DNA of 55,891 nucleotides from Enterobacterales bacterium (GTDB lineage Bacteria > Pseudomonadota > Gammaproteobacteria > Enterobacterales > Enterobacteriaceae), in the NCBI GenBank assembly GCA_015654745.1, contig JAATGH010000103.1, positions 1 to 55,891 of the forward strand. The letters run 5' to 3'. A program made the position numbers and the translations under genes. Below, piece after piece: positions 45,287-55,332 of the stretch; position 1 is the first letter of the stretch; each line of letters begins with the position of its first letter. The notes below the pieces were generated by a model. That model made no database searches. It was not told where the DNA came from and saw only the letters and a list, made by a program, of their open reading frames with translations.

Positions 45287-46312
45287 TTAATCATCATCCC
45301 TGCGCCGCAGGGCATACCAGCCGACGAGTAGGGTAAAGAGCGTGACGAATAACACTAATAGCAGAAAACCGTGTGGATTATTGGAGAAGGGAATTCCGCC
45401 GACGTTCATACCGAAAAATCCCGCAATGATATTAATCGGTAGCGCTAATACCGTAATGATCGTCAGAACGTAGAGTGTGCGGTTATTTTGTTCCATCTGA
45501 CCAGCGGAAATTTCTTCTTGTAATAAACGGATGCGTTCGGTTAATCCGGCCAAATCGTTTAACACTACGGTAAATTCTTCGGCAAATTGCCGTAGATCCT
45601 GCACCACCTCGGCATTAAGCCAAAGGGGTGGGCGGTTCATTAATCGAAATAACGCCGCCGGTTCCGGTGCCAGTAGCCGCTGAAAACGTAAAAGCTGCCT
45701 ACGGAAGCGGCCTAATCGCGTACGATTCTCTTTTACATGACGACCGGGCAGGCATTCTTCTATTTGATCAACATATAAATTAGCCTGCCGAACAATCTGT
45801 TCGAGCGCCGCTTCCTGTTGTTCCAACAGGTGAACCAATATGTCGGTGGGTGATAGGGGGGCCAATCGACCCAATTCACGAAACAGCTGTTCAATCAATC
45901 GTAACGGTTTATGGCGTGCGGTGACCACCAGCCCGGCACGGCAGTACAGCCACAGCGTGGCCGTTTCGTCACTTGAACCATCTGCATGTAAAGTGGCATC
46001 GTTGAGAACGGCAAACAGCACCTCATCTTGACTCTCTATGCGCGTACTTCGCGAACCATTCCGGATTTCGTCGAAGAAAAACTCTTTAATATCAAACTGT
46101 TTTTTAAGCCATTTTTCCGATGCCGCGTGGTTAAGATTAATATGCAACCAAATAAAATCCAACTCTTGTCGCTGCTGGCCATATTCTGCCGACACTTGAC
46201 CAGAGGTAATTCGCCGAGGAGGCAGTTGATCTTGAAAAACAAAGCCGTAGATCAGGCCGGTAACTTCGTCGTTAAAATCAACTTTATGTTTATAAGTGTT
46301 AATGTCGAGCAT
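45287..46312 (-). CDS. CorA/ZntB-family divalent-cation transporter
   Basis: A 341-residue member of the CorA superfamily. A large cytoplasmic N-terminal funnel domain precedes two C-terminal membrane helices; the pore signature at the end of the first helix reads GMNVGGIP rather than the Mg-type GMNP..., which is the ZntB-like variant associated with Zn uptake. ZntB-type proteins import zinc with protons. It differs too much from E. coli ZntB to assign the symbol. It begins at ATG 46312 without a clear ribosome-binding site; upstream 260 bases are AT-rich and carry no gene that I can support. Confidence 0.85.
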   Translation of the reverse strand: MLDINTYKHKVDFNDEVTGLIYGFVFQDQLPPRRITSGQVSAEYGQQRQELDFIWLHINLNHAASEKWLKKQFDIKEFFFDEIRNGSRSTRIESQDEVLFAVLNDATLHADGSSDETATLWLYCRAGLVVTARHKPLRLIEQLFRELGRLAPLSPTDILVHLLEQQEAALEQIVRQANLYVDQIEECLPGRHVKENRTRLGRFRRQLLRFQRLLAPEPAALFRLMNRPPLWLNAEVVQDLRQFAEEFTVVLNDLAGLTERIRLLQEEISAGQMEQNNRTLYVLTIITVLALPINIIAGFFGMNVGGIPFSNNPHGFLLLVLFVTLFTLLVGWYALRRRDDD

Positions 46313-46571
46313 CGTGATTCAATAGCAACCGGAGATGGAAACATATCCTCATTACGCCAGTTATTTAAAAAAAATCAACAGATTTTATTTAGACGAAATA
46401 ATAAATTTTTCAATAAAAAACAAAAAATTGACTGCCATATTTTCATCATAAAAATGACACATTCTCCCTTATTAAATATCCAGGATTATTACCCTATTGC
46501 AATAGTGCTTATCCTATTTCCAGCATAACCTGTTAAGTCGTAATCATTAGCCTGGTCCGAGAATCGACTGG

Positions 46572-47927
46572 TTATCGGTTTTTCCGTTGGTCGGCCGCAG
46601 CAGTTATCCTGGCCTGCCGCCAGTTCAACACCGGCGTTACCGAGACGCCATGGATCACCACGCTCGCCACGATAAGCGTATAGGCCATATCGGCCATGCG
46701 CGCGGCATCCTGACCCGCTAGGCCATGGGTGTAAGCCCAGGCAATATAGTTGATACTGCCAATCCCACGAATGCCCAGCCAGCCGATCAAGGCGCGGTGC
46801 ATCCTTGGCCCCTCGGTACCGAGGGTGGCCAAATAGACCGATGCCGGGCGGATAACCAAAAACAATATTGCCGCCATCAGCAAACCCATCGCCTGCCAAT
46901 GCATGGCCAGGGTAACACCGAGCAGCAAAACGATCCCGGCGGCAAACAGCCGCTCCATCGTATCGCCAAAGGATAACGCATCGCTCACGACCAATCCGAC
47001 CGACCTGACCGGCCCTTCGCCTTCCGGCGTATGACGTCGGTTAGGATTAACCAACGCCTCGGCCGGCGCGCCCCAATCATGTTCAGCCAGGTTGTCTGGC
47101 GGATGGCGGGTTATGACCCCCAGCTCGGTCCTGCGCAGCCCGACGCCGGCGGCAAAGGCGGCGAGGAAACCCGACGCGTCGAGGCTCTGGGCAGCAGCGT
47201 AGCTCAGTGCGATCAGCGCCAGCGCTAAAAAATCATTAGGGACGGTATCCTGCCGGCTGCTCTTGAGATACGTCGCCAAATGACTGATTAACCGACCCAG
47301 GCTGTAACCTATGCCCAGGCCACCGAGTAACGCCCAGACCACGTCGACCAGCGCCCAATGCCCCAGCATGGAGAAGGAGAGCGGCGTTGACGAGGTAAGC
47401 CAGGCCATCGCCAGCATCAATATCGGCAACGCCGTGCCGTCGTTCATGCCCGCTTCGCTGGACAACGAGACCCGCAAATTGTCATCATCCCTGGCATCGT
47501 TTACCGAAATAAGGCTCGCCAGCACCGGATCGGTGGGGGCGACAATGGCCCCGAAAACCAGGGAGAGCGGCCAGGAAAAGCCCGCCAGCAGATGAACCGC
47601 CACGGTGACGCCCGCCACGGTGAGAATCATGGCCGGAAACGCTAAGCGGATACCCATGCGCCAGCCGGGATCCCGAAAGGGCAACCGCAGCTTAAGACCC
47701 GTAATAAACAGCGAAGCGGCCATGGCAATTTCGGTGATCCTGCCGATCCATGCCGCGTAGGCGGTGGCGTCCACCACCAGCAAATTGAGCACCCACGGCC
47801 CACAGGCGATACCGGCCACCAAATAGATGCCGAACGACGTGATCGGCCCACGATGAATCCAGCCGGAGACCAACGTCATGATCAGCAGCAGGACGCCGAT
47901 GGCCGCCGTCCATCCCAAAAAACCCAT
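46572..47927 (-). CDS. CPA1-type Na+/H+ antiporter
   Basis: A 451-residue polytopic cation:proton antiporter of the NhaP/CPA1 family with about twelve helices. Family features are FGAIVAPTDPVLASLIS with the acidic ion-binding residue, SSEAGMNDGTALPILMLAMA (the ND-type motif) and the C-terminal IGWLGIRGIGSINYIAWAY. It extrudes Na+ or K+ in exchange for protons at the inner membrane. ATG 47927 is preferred over ATG 47948 because AGGAGGG lies seven bases upstream of it, within the longer frame. Single-gene unit. Confidence 0.88.
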   Translation of the reverse strand: MGFLGWTAAIGVLLLIMTLVSGWIHRGPITSFGIYLVAGIACGPWVLNLLVVDATAYAAWIGRITEIAMAASLFITGLKLRLPFRDPGWRMGIRLAFPAMILTVAGVTVAVHLLAGFSWPLSLVFGAIVAPTDPVLASLISVNDARDDDNLRVSLSSEAGMNDGTALPILMLAMAWLTSSTPLSFSMLGHWALVDVVWALLGGLGIGYSLGRLISHLATYLKSSRQDTVPNDFLALALIALSYAAAQSLDASGFLAAFAAGVGLRRTELGVITRHPPDNLAEHDWGAPAEALVNPNRRHTPEGEGPVRSVGLVVSDALSFGDTMERLFAAGIVLLLGVTLAMHWQAMGLLMAAILFLVIRPASVYLATLGTEGPRMHRALIGWLGIRGIGSINYIAWAYTHGLAGQDAARMADMAYTLIVASVVIHGVSVTPVLNWRQARITAAADQRKNR

Positions 47928-48189
47928 TCGCCCTCCTCTTGCGGTCATAACGCCATCATCTGGTAGCGGTTTGTAACCCCGCAGGTATTCAAAATAGGCG
48001 CTTGGCCTGGCGCGCGCAGTGACCCGTTATGTTGATTCGACCGCCGGCAATACCTGTAGACTGTCTATTCCCTTGGTACCCGTGATTTATAAAGTACGGG
48101 TGCAGCGGAGATAGGCGTTCTGGTCCTGGATAAGTATGGTTTATATTTATCATTCATGAGTTGTAAGCGTAAATCTGGAGTGCGACGCC

Positions 48190-49311
48190 ATGCCCCTAAC
48201 TTCCTTGACGCACCTGGCCGAGATTGACGCCAATGAGTGGGATAGCCTGGTTCCCGCCGGCCAGCCCTTCCTGAGCCATGGATTTCTCTCTTCACTGGAG
48301 GATAGCGGTAGCCTGGGTCCACGTTCGGGCTGGCGTCCCCATCATCTATTCTGGCGAGAGGACGGACGCTACGTGGCCGCCATGCCCGGTTATCGTAAAC
48401 AGCACTCTTATGGCGAATACGTCTTTGACCAGGCGTGGGCCGAGGCCTGCGCCCGGGCGGGTATCGATTATTATCCTAAATGGCTGGGCGCGGTGCCTTT
48501 TAGTCCGGTGACGGGCAGCCGTATTTTGGGCAACGCCACCGCGGCGGCACAGCTATTAGAACACTTGCCGGCGCATCTGGCGGAGCAGGGCCTTACCGGT
48601 GCCCATATCAATTTCACCGATACCCGGGACGCCGGGCTGTTGACGGCGCAGCCACACTGGCTTCGGCGTCTGGGCTGCCAATACCACTGGTTTAATCGGG
48701 GTTACCGCGATTTTCAGGATTTTCTTGATACCTTGACCTCGCGCAAACGCAAACAGATCCGCAAGGAGCGGGCTCAGGTGGCGGAACAGGGTATCGAATT
48801 CGAGTGGCTGGGCGGTGGCGACGTCAGCGAGGCTCAATGGGATTTTATCTATGCGTGCTATGCCAATACCTATGCGATCAGAGGACAGCTGCCCTATTTA
48901 ACCCGTCTTTTTTTCAGCCTGCTGGGCGAACGTCTGCCTCAAGCCATCCGGATAGTGCTGGCCAATCAGCATCAACGTCCGGTAGCCATGGCCCTCAGCC
49001 TGACCGGCGGCGATACGTTTTATGGCCGCTATTGGGGGTGCCTGGCTGAATTCGACCGTCTGCATTTTGAAACCTGTTTTTATCAGGGTATCGACTATGC
49101 CATCGCCCAGGGGCTGGCGCGTTTCGATGCCGGCGCCCAGGGAGAGCACAAATTAATCCGTGGGTTCGAGCCGGTGCCGACCGATTCATGGCATTACCTC
49201 CGTCACCCAGGGCTGCGCCAGGCGGTGGCGGATTTTCTGGTGCAAGAGCGGGACGGCGTGCGTACCTGGATGGATGAGGCGCGCCTGTCGCTACCCTATC
49301 GCCAGACCTGA
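48190..49311 (+). CDS. FemAB/GNAT-like acyltransferase (PF04339 type)
   Basis: A 373-residue cytoplasmic protein of the peptidogalycan-biosynthesis/recognition group, built from two degenerate GNAT folds. Visible features: N-terminal NEWDSLVPAGQPFLSHGFLS, the KLLGAVPFSPVTGSRIL-like block (here KWLGAVPFSPVTGSRILGNA), RKRKQIRKERAQ and GRYWGCLAEFDRLHFETCFYQ near the end, followed by FDAGAQGEHKLIRGFEPVPT. The substrate is unknown; relatives modify peptidoglycan precursors or proteins. Single gene, its promoter lies in the 260-base gap after the antiporter. Confidence 0.82.
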   Translation: MPLTSLTHLAEIDANEWDSLVPAGQPFLSHGFLSSLEDSGSLGPRSGWRPHHLFWREDGRYVAAMPGYRKQHSYGEYVFDQAWAEACARAGIDYYPKWLGAVPFSPVTGSRILGNATAAAQLLEHLPAHLAEQGLTGAHINFTDTRDAGLLTAQPHWLRRLGCQYHWFNRGYRDFQDFLDTLTSRKRKQIRKERAQVAEQGIEFEWLGGGDVSEAQWDFIYACYANTYAIRGQLPYLTRLFFSLLGERLPQAIRIVLANQHQRPVAMALSLTGGDTFYGRYWGCLAEFDRLHFETCFYQGIDYAIAQGLARFDAGAQGEHKLIRGFEPVPTDSWHYLRHPGLRQAVADFLVQERDGVRTWMDEARLSLPYRQT

Positions 49312-49394
49312 TTTATAAAAACGGCTGCCCGCCCGCGCTGGGCGATGGTTTATGGCGTAAGGTCCCAAAACAAACGCATCGCGACCAGGGCGGC

Positions 49395-51227
49395 TTATTG
49401 CGCGCCGACAAAACCGCCGGTCTGGTAGCGCCATAACCGCGCATAGAGACCCTGCCTGGCCAGCAGCTGTTCATGGCTGCCGATCTCGGCAATCCGCCCC
49501 TGATCCAATACGACCAGACGATCCATTTTGATGATAGTGGATAAACGGTGGGCAATGGCGATCACCGTTTTGCCGCGCATCAGAACTTCCAGACTCTCCT
49601 GAATGGCGGATTCAACCTCTGAGTCCAGAGCGGAGGTTGCCTCATCCATAATCAGGATCGGCGCATCTTTAAGCAGCACTCGGGCAATCGCGATACGCTG
49701 GCGTTGGCCACCGGAAAGCTTAACTCCGCGCTCGCCCACATGCGCATCCAGCCCGAGGCGACCCTGCGGATCCGAGAGCAGCGGGATAAATTCATCAGCG
49801 CGGGCACGGTGGATAGCCTGCCAGAGATCCGCATCGCTGGCGCCGGGTTTGCCATACAATAGGTTGTCGCGAATCGACCGGTGCAGCAGTGACGTATCCT
49901 GCGTGATCATGCCGATCTGTGCCCGCAGGCTCTCCTGACTGATGTGGGCAATATCCTGCTGGTCAATGAGAATCCGCCCGCCGCTGAGATCGTAGAGGCG
50001 GAGCAGCAGATTGACCAAGGTAGACTTACCGGCCCCCGACGGGCCGATCAGCCCGATTTTCTCGCCAGGACGAATATCCAGGTTCAACGTATCAATTACC
50101 CTGCGTCCCTGGCCATAGTCAAACGTCACGCCGTCGAAACGTATGGCTCCGCTATGGACCCGCAGCTGGCTCGCCTGCGGCCGGTCGATAACGCTGACCG
50201 GCTGGGCAATGGTTTTCAGACCGTCCTGCACCATGCCAATATTTTCAAAGATGCCGTTAACCACCCACATAATCCAGCCCGACATACTCACGATACGGAT
50301 CACCAGCCCCGTCGCCAGAGCAATGGCGCCGACGCTGATCAGCGACTGGGTCCATAGTCGCAATGCCAACCCGGTGGTCCCGACAATCAATAAGCCGTTG
50401 AGCGTGGTGATCGCGACATCCATGCTGGTGATCACGCGGCTGGCCAACTGGGTTTTATAAGTCTGTTCGGTGATGGCTTCCCGGGCGTACTGTTGCTCCA
50501 GCGTGGTATGGGCAAACAACTTGAGCGTAGTAATATTGGTATACCCGTCCACAATGCATCCCATCAGCTTGGAGCGCGCTTCGGACGATTCAACCGAGCG
50601 CGCCTTCACCCGGGGTACAAAGTAATAAAGGCATCCGATATAGCATACAATCCAGGCAATTAACGGAATCATCAATTGCCAATCGGCCTGTGCGAACAAT
50701 ACCAGCGCGGTAACGGCGTAAATCACGACATGCCATAGCGCGTCCACTGCCTGTACCAACGAGTCGCGCAGCGAGTTGCCGGTCTGCATGATGCGTTGGG
50801 CAATACGGCCGGCAAAGTCGTTTTGAAAAAAATTCAGGCTCTGTTTGAGTACGTAATTATGATTTTGCCAGCGGATCATGCTGGTCATGCCGGGACTGAT
50901 GGTCTGGTGCACCAAAAGATCGTGCAAACCGATAAAAACCGGCCGCAGTATCAGCGTGACGACCACCATCCACAGCAGTTCGCCACCATGCTGGCTAAAA
51001 AACAGCTTGCCCGGCGTAGTATTGGTCAGGTCGATAATGCGGCTCAGATAATTGAACAGCGCCACTTCAATCAGCGCGCCAATCAGCCCGACCACCAGCA
51101 GCGCGGCAAAACTTGGCCAGACCGGACGCAGGTAGTACACATAAAAAGCCAGCACCTTATTGGGGGGCGCGTCCGCCGGCGCCTCGTGGAAAACGTCGAT
51201 CACTCTTTCGAAACGGCGATACAGCAT
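49395..51227 (-). CDS. ABC exporter, fused membrane and ATPase domains
   Basis: A 610-residue half-transporter of the lipid/drug exporter type (MsbA/MdlB-like). Residues 1-335 hold six membrane helices; the nucleotide-binding domain from about 370 has Walker A GPSGAGKST, the ABC signature LSGGQRQRIAIARVLLKDAP and Walker B ILIMDEATSALDSEVES, followed by the H-loop IAIAHRLSTI. It should work as a homodimer. The substrate is not evident. GAGAGG lies six bases before the ATG. The gene is downstream of arcA but separated by a terminator, so it is a unit of its own. Confidence 0.9.
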   Translation of the reverse strand: MLYRRFERVIDVFHEAPADAPPNKVLAFYVYYLRPVWPSFAALLVVGLIGALIEVALFNYLSRIIDLTNTTPGKLFFSQHGGELLWMVVVTLILRPVFIGLHDLLVHQTISPGMTSMIRWQNHNYVLKQSLNFFQNDFAGRIAQRIMQTGNSLRDSLVQAVDALWHVVIYAVTALVLFAQADWQLMIPLIAWIVCYIGCLYYFVPRVKARSVESSEARSKLMGCIVDGYTNITTLKLFAHTTLEQQYAREAITEQTYKTQLASRVITSMDVAITTLNGLLIVGTTGLALRLWTQSLISVGAIALATGLVIRIVSMSGWIMWVVNGIFENIGMVQDGLKTIAQPVSVIDRPQASQLRVHSGAIRFDGVTFDYGQGRRVIDTLNLDIRPGEKIGLIGPSGAGKSTLVNLLLRLYDLSGGRILIDQQDIAHISQESLRAQIGMITQDTSLLHRSIRDNLLYGKPGASDADLWQAIHRARADEFIPLLSDPQGRLGLDAHVGERGVKLSGGQRQRIAIARVLLKDAPILIMDEATSALDSEVESAIQESLEVLMRGKTVIAIAHRLSTIIKMDRLVVLDQGRIAEIGSHEQLLARQGLYARLWRYQTGGFVGAQ

Positions 51228-51438
51228 GGCAAACCTCTCATTTTTACGCAGGATGATCCGATCCTGTCGTTATAGCCGGTAGCGCAGGTCAGCTTTTCGT
51301 TTAAACCTGGAACCCATTAGAGTAGTGCATTTACCTGGGGATAGGCGACTCAATTTCGGCGCCGGAGGTAATGGCGCGAATGTATCGGAATCCTATACGC
51401 GGGATGAAAAGGCGTGATCTGCGGGTAAGCTATGGCAC
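51228..51438. other. Gap between the ABC exporter and the arcA terminator
   Basis: About 210 bases upstream of the minus-strand ABC gene, where its promoter should lie. I see no coding frame independent of the neighbouring genes and no clear motif. Confidence 0.4.
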
Positions 51439-51497
51439 AAAAAAAACGGCGCCCACCGTCGGGAAATGTTGGAATTATCCCGGTCGGGAACGCCGTT
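51439..51497 (-). terminator. Intrinsic terminator of the arcDA operon
   Basis: On the minus strand AACGGCG (51497-51491) pairs with CGCCGTT (51451-51445) around a structured loop that itself contains TCCCGACCGGGA; eight T residues follow immediately (51446-51439). It lies 46 bases after arcA and ends the operon. Confidence 0.75.
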
Positions 51498-51542
51498 CCA
51501 CCGCCTATGGGCAATCGTGGGTTGGCGGGTAAAAAACGAGGT

Positions 51543-52811
51543 TTACTCCGCCGCGTCGCGGATCAGCGGGCAGGTCATACAATGTCCCCCGCCACGGCCG
51601 CGGCCCAGTTCACTGCCGATAATTTCAATAACCTCGACGCCTTCCTTGCGCAGCTGCGTGTTGGTTTTGGTATTGCGATCGTAAGCGATGACCTTACCGG
51701 GAGACAGCGCCACCATATTATTACCGCTATCCCACTGTTGGCGTTCGGTATCGTAATCATTCCCTTCGGTCTCTACCACCCGCAGCTTATCCAGATTGAG
51801 CGCCGAGGCTACCGCTTCAACAAAAGTGCCGTAATCACGGCTCAACTTCATGCCGGTGGGACCGTCATCCGGACGCAGCGAAAACGTCTTGATCTGGTTG
51901 ACGATAGCCGGATACAGCGTCACCACATCCCGATCGCAGAAGGTGAATACCGTGTCGAGATGCATCGCGGCGCGCAGCTTCGGCATCGCGGCAATCATTA
52001 CCCGCTCCACTGCCGAGTGCTTTTTAGCGAACAGAGAGGCGGCCAACTGGGTAATCGCCTGGTGGGAAGTTCGCTCACTCATGCCGATCAGCACGGTTTT
52101 ATTGCCGATCGGCATCACATCGCCCCCTTCCAAAGTGGCGGTACCGTGATGAACGGTGGGATCGCCATACCAGATATCAAAGTTGGCATGGGCAAAATCC
52201 GGATGGAATTTGTAAATGGCGGCGGTCAGCAGCGTTTCTTCATGACGGGCCGGCCAGTAAAGCGGGTTTAGCGTCACGCCGCCATAGATCCAGCAGGTCG
52301 TGTCGCGGGTGTACAGCGTATTGGGTAACGGCGGCAGGAGATATTCGGTAATACCCACCGCTTCACGAATCAGCCGTAGCTCTTCGTTATCGTAGTGCCC
52401 TTCCTGCGCCAATTCCGTGGTGGAAAGACCGCCGATAAGTATTTCCGCCAATAGACGCGGCGCCAGGCCGTCAAGAAAGCTCCGGGTCTCGTTAAGGATG
52501 CCTAAGGAGACTTCATTCGGCACAATTTGCTGATCTAGCAACCACGCTTTGGCCAGCGGATTCTCAAGCGTCGTGGCCAGCAGGTTATGCATCTCAACGA
52601 CATCAACCCCCTCCTCACGCATTTTGGCGATAAAGTCGAAGTGGTCCCGCTTGGCCCGTTCGACCCAAAGCACATCGTCAAATAATAACTCATCACAATT
52701 GCTAGGCGTCAGTCGATTGTGGGCTCGTCCCGGCGCGCAGACCAATACTTTACGCAGTTTACCTACCTCAGAATACACACCGTAATCTGCAGATTGAAGA
52801 TTATTTGTCAT
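51543..52811 (-). CDS. arcA: Arginine deiminase
   Basis: ArcA converts L-arginine to citrulline and ammonia, raising cytoplasmic pH and, with ArcB and ArcC, yielding ATP. The 422-residue protein has the guanidine-group-modifying fold: [14 protein letters not shown] at the start, the ExxxDxxW region [14 protein letters not shown], the catalytic His/Glu/Asp residues in [10 protein letters not shown] and [10 protein letters not shown] and the nucleophile cysteine in [14 protein letters not shown] at the end. GGAG precedes the ATG. It lies 15 bases after arcD in a two-gene operon; arcB and arcC, normally next, are absent from this locus. Confidence 0.95.
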   Translation of the reverse strand: MTNNLQSADYGVYSEVGKLRKVLVCAPGRAHNRLTPSNCDELLFDDVLWVERAKRDHFDFIAKMREEGVDVVEMHNLLATTLENPLAKAWLLDQQIVPNEVSLGILNETRSFLDGLAPRLLAEILIGGLSTTELAQEGHYDNEELRLIREAVGITEYLLPPLPNTLYTRDTTCWIYGGVTLNPLYWPARHEETLLTAAIYKFHPDFAHANFDIWYGDPTVHHGTATLEGGDVMPIGNKTVLIGMSERTSHQAITQLAASLFAKKHSAVERVMIAAMPKLRAAMHLDTVFTFCDRDVVTLYPAIVNQIKTFSLRPDDGPTGMKLSRDYGTFVEAVASALNLDKLRVVETEGNDYDTERQQWDSGNNMVALSPGKVIAYDRNTKTNTQLRKEGVEVIEIIGSELGRGRGGGHCMTCPLIRDAAE

Positions 52812-52826
52812 AATAACTCCAGTTAA

Positions 52827-54338
52827 TTAAATCGAGATAACACCGGCAGCGATACTCCATATCGCGGCAACCGCCGCAATTAAGATGATGATGAACAGGA
52901 TTTTTTCAAAATGATTAAATATTTCGGATTTCTGCTCACGCTTCGCCCAAATATAGAGAATGGTTCCAGGACCATAAATAACGGCGGAGAGCAGAAGATA
53001 TTTTAATCCTCCGGCATATAACATTAACAAAGCATATAAAGTGGCGATAGCGGCACAAATTAAATCCTTTTTATGCCCGCGCCAATCCTTTGATTCATAA
53101 CTTTCACCGGTCCAAGCCAGCTTAAGCCCATACGCGGCAACCAATAAATAAGGAATCAGCGTTAATGAACTGGTCAGCTCGATGGCTAATTGGAATGCAT
53201 AGTTACTGAAAAGGGTCAGTATAAGGAACAACTGTATGGTGCCGTTGGTCAACCATACCGCGGCGGAAGGTACGGCCCGATCGTTCTCGGTGGCAAACAC
53301 TTTCGGCACGCTTTGACTTTTGGCCGCGGCATACAGTACCTCGGCGGCCAATAGCGACCAGGAAAGATAGGCGCCCAGCACCGAGATAAGCAGCCCCAGG
53401 CTGATGAACAACGCGCCCCAGCGCCCGACCACCGCCGCCATCACCCCGGCCATGGAAGGTTGGCGCAGCGCGGCTAAATCGGGTCGCAACATCACGCCGT
53501 AGGACAACATGGTCACCAGCATCAGCAGACAGAGAACGCCGATAAAACCCAGCACCGTGGCGATCCCGATATGGCTGCGTTTAGTGGCGTAGCGGGAATA
53601 AACGCTGGCCCCCTCGATGCCCAGGAAAACAAACACGGTCACCAGCATGGTGCTGCGCACCTGCGCAAACAAGGATTCCGGTTCCGCCGACGGCGCCACC
53701 CCATGGGCGGCGTGCCCAGCGTAGCCATATTCATCCAGATGGCTCAAATCGCCAAGATTCGCCACATCGGGGGCGCCCCAAAAATTCAGCGCAAACAGGT
53801 CGCGCTTGAACGCCATAATCAGCACGATAATGAAACATACTATCGGTATGATTTTAGCAAAGGTGGCGATAGTGTTGATTGATGCCGCGCCCTTAACCCC
53901 TTTTAGTAGTAAATAATGGAAACCCCACAGAATAGCCGAGGCCACCAATACGGCGGGTATGGTATTCCCGTCGCCAAAAATAGGGAAAACAGCGCCTAGT
54001 GTAGATTTAATCAGGACAAAATAGGACACGTTGCCAATACAGGTGCCAGCCCAGAACCCCAAGGCGGCGGCAAAACCCAGATAATTGCCAAAGCCTTCTT
54101 TGGCATAAATAAACACCCCCGAATCCAACTCTGGCTTTCTCTCCGCCAGAATTTGAAAAACAAATGCCAGCATTAACATGCCGCCACCGGCGATTGCCCA
54201 CGCAATAAGAGCACCAAACCCTCCTGTTGCGCGGCCAAAGGTTGCGGGCAACGAAAAAATACCGGCCCCAATCATTGAACCTACCACTAAGGCCGTCAAA
54301 GACCATAGCGACAGTTTATTATCGGATGAATTTGCCAT
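52827..54338 (-). CDS. arcD: Arginine:ornithine antiporter
   Basis: ArcD exchanges extracellular arginine for cytoplasmic ornithine (or citrulline) to feed the deiminase pathway. The 503-residue APC-superfamily permease has about twelve helices, the start LWSLTALVVGSMIGAGIFSL with the amino-acid-binding GAG, the SGVFIYAKEGFGNYLGFAAA segment and VFVFLGIEGASVYSRYA, as in basic-amino-acid antiporters. ATG 54338 (MANSSDNK) is preferred over ATG 54350. First gene of the arcDA operon. Upstream is an AT-rich 505-base gap where ArgR and FNR/ANR-type sites are expected but only weak candidates are seen. Confidence 0.9.
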   Translation of the reverse strand: MANSSDNKLSLWSLTALVVGSMIGAGIFSLPATFGRATGGFGALIAWAIAGGGMLMLAFVFQILAERKPELDSGVFIYAKEGFGNYLGFAAALGFWAGTCIGNVSYFVLIKSTLGAVFPIFGDGNTIPAVLVASAILWGFHYLLLKGVKGAASINTIATFAKIIPIVCFIIVLIMAFKRDLFALNFWGAPDVANLGDLSHLDEYGYAGHAAHGVAPSAEPESLFAQVRSTMLVTVFVFLGIEGASVYSRYATKRSHIGIATVLGFIGVLCLLMLVTMLSYGVMLRPDLAALRQPSMAGVMAAVVGRWGALFISLGLLISVLGAYLSWSLLAAEVLYAAAKSQSVPKVFATENDRAVPSAAVWLTNGTIQLFLILTLFSNYAFQLAIELTSSLTLIPYLLVAAYGLKLAWTGESYESKDWRGHKKDLICAAIATLYALLMLYAGGLKYLLLSAVIYGPGTILYIWAKREQKSEIFNHFEKILFIIILIAAVAAIWSIAAGVISI

Positions 54339-54843
54339 ATTGATTCTCAATGACGTGCGGTGAATTACAACCTAACTCAAATTTTTATTAAAGGATAGTG
54401 ATCATCGCCAAAATTTAGAATTGTCACACTAATTAATAATTGCCAGTAAATACCAAAAAAGGCAATTGAGATTAAATGCCATGGTTATATTAACGACAAT
54501 ATATTTGAATACTAATATTGGTTAATAATAAGTTTTATTAAATCATCCCCTAGACGTCCATTATTAATAAATCATGCATAATAACGCTTAGCGATCCATT
54601 TTTTGCGTAACGAACTATGGCCATCCCATCCGTTTATCCGGCCAACGCCTTAAAGTTTAAATAAAGATAGGCAAAGAAAGGCTAATTTTATCACAGGATT
54701 ATCAACTATCAGCACCCCCAATTGGCAGTGACGAAATGCCAATGGCGTTCCCATGAGTTCAATAAGCGTTAAAAGGTTAACATATCTTCGAACGTGAAAA
54801 AAATGTTAACTGTTTTGCCCATTAGGCTTCTCGCCAGGAAAAA
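54339..54843. other. AT-rich region upstream of arcD
   Basis: A 505-base gap with much lower GC than the flanking genes. It must hold the arcD promoter. TTTGAATACTAATATTGG at about 54504-54521 has ArgR-box character (TNTGAAT...), but this is weak, and I found no clear TTGAT-N4-ATCAA (FNR) site. The base composition drop and the following gene remnants suggest a boundary of acquired DNA. Confidence 0.4.
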
Positions 54844-55098
54844 TTATCTAATCTGCGTCGGCGCCATAACACGCACCAGACCGAGTACCTGTGCCAATTC
54901 CCGCAAGGTGAAGAGCTTGTGTAACAACACCTGAATATTCAGCGTTTGGCGTAATAATGCCGGCACCTCAACGTTTTGTGCCGCCGTGAGCCTCGGGTAT
55001 CTCACCGTATTTCTTCTGCAGCCATTGAGCTGCGCCAAGGTTTTCAGTGCTATGCCATGGACCTCTGCGTCATAAGTTAGATAATCAGGCTCCCGCAT
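54844..55098 (-). pseudogene. Possible 84-residue gene remnant
   Basis: A minus-strand frame from ATG 55098 to 54844 with near-normal GC and codon use in otherwise AT-rich DNA. The product (starting MREPDYLTYDAEVHGIALKT) is leucine/arginine-rich and shows no domain I recognise. A second minus-strand frame (55315-55085) overlaps its start in another register, which may reflect a frameshifted longer gene. No ribosome-binding site is seen. It is more likely a decayed fragment than a working gene. Confidence 0.25.
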
Positions 55099-55332
55099 TG
55101 TTCAAGACCGACTTGGCATTGGGGCCGGTTGGTGACGTGAGCGTATGCTTTGGTAATGCGGAGACGCTGTTTAGCGTTTCATTTACGTGGCATTTATGCG
55201 GCATTGTTAACATATGGGATTGGCAGATATTGATAATACGGTTTAACCAGCCATGCACCAACGATATAATATGCGATTTATTGTGCCGACAATAGATTAG
55301 TAATAATAATTTCAATTAATTACAAGAGATAC
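55099..55332. other. AT-rich leader region ahead of the ankyrin gene
   Basis: About 230 AT-rich bases, with the overlapping minus-strand frame mentioned for the preceding remnant. The promoter of the ankyrin-repeat gene should be here. AAGAGA just before the ATG at 55333 is a plausible ribosome-binding site. Confidence 0.4.

Noticed and set aside
46028-46528. 166-codon plus-strand frame
   Set aside because: Two thirds lie antisense to the CorA/ZntB gene; the rest is AT-rich DNA with no domain.
51432-52271. 279-codon plus-strand frame
   Set aside because: Entirely antisense to arcA; composition (His/Arg-rich) and lack of domains show a shadow frame.
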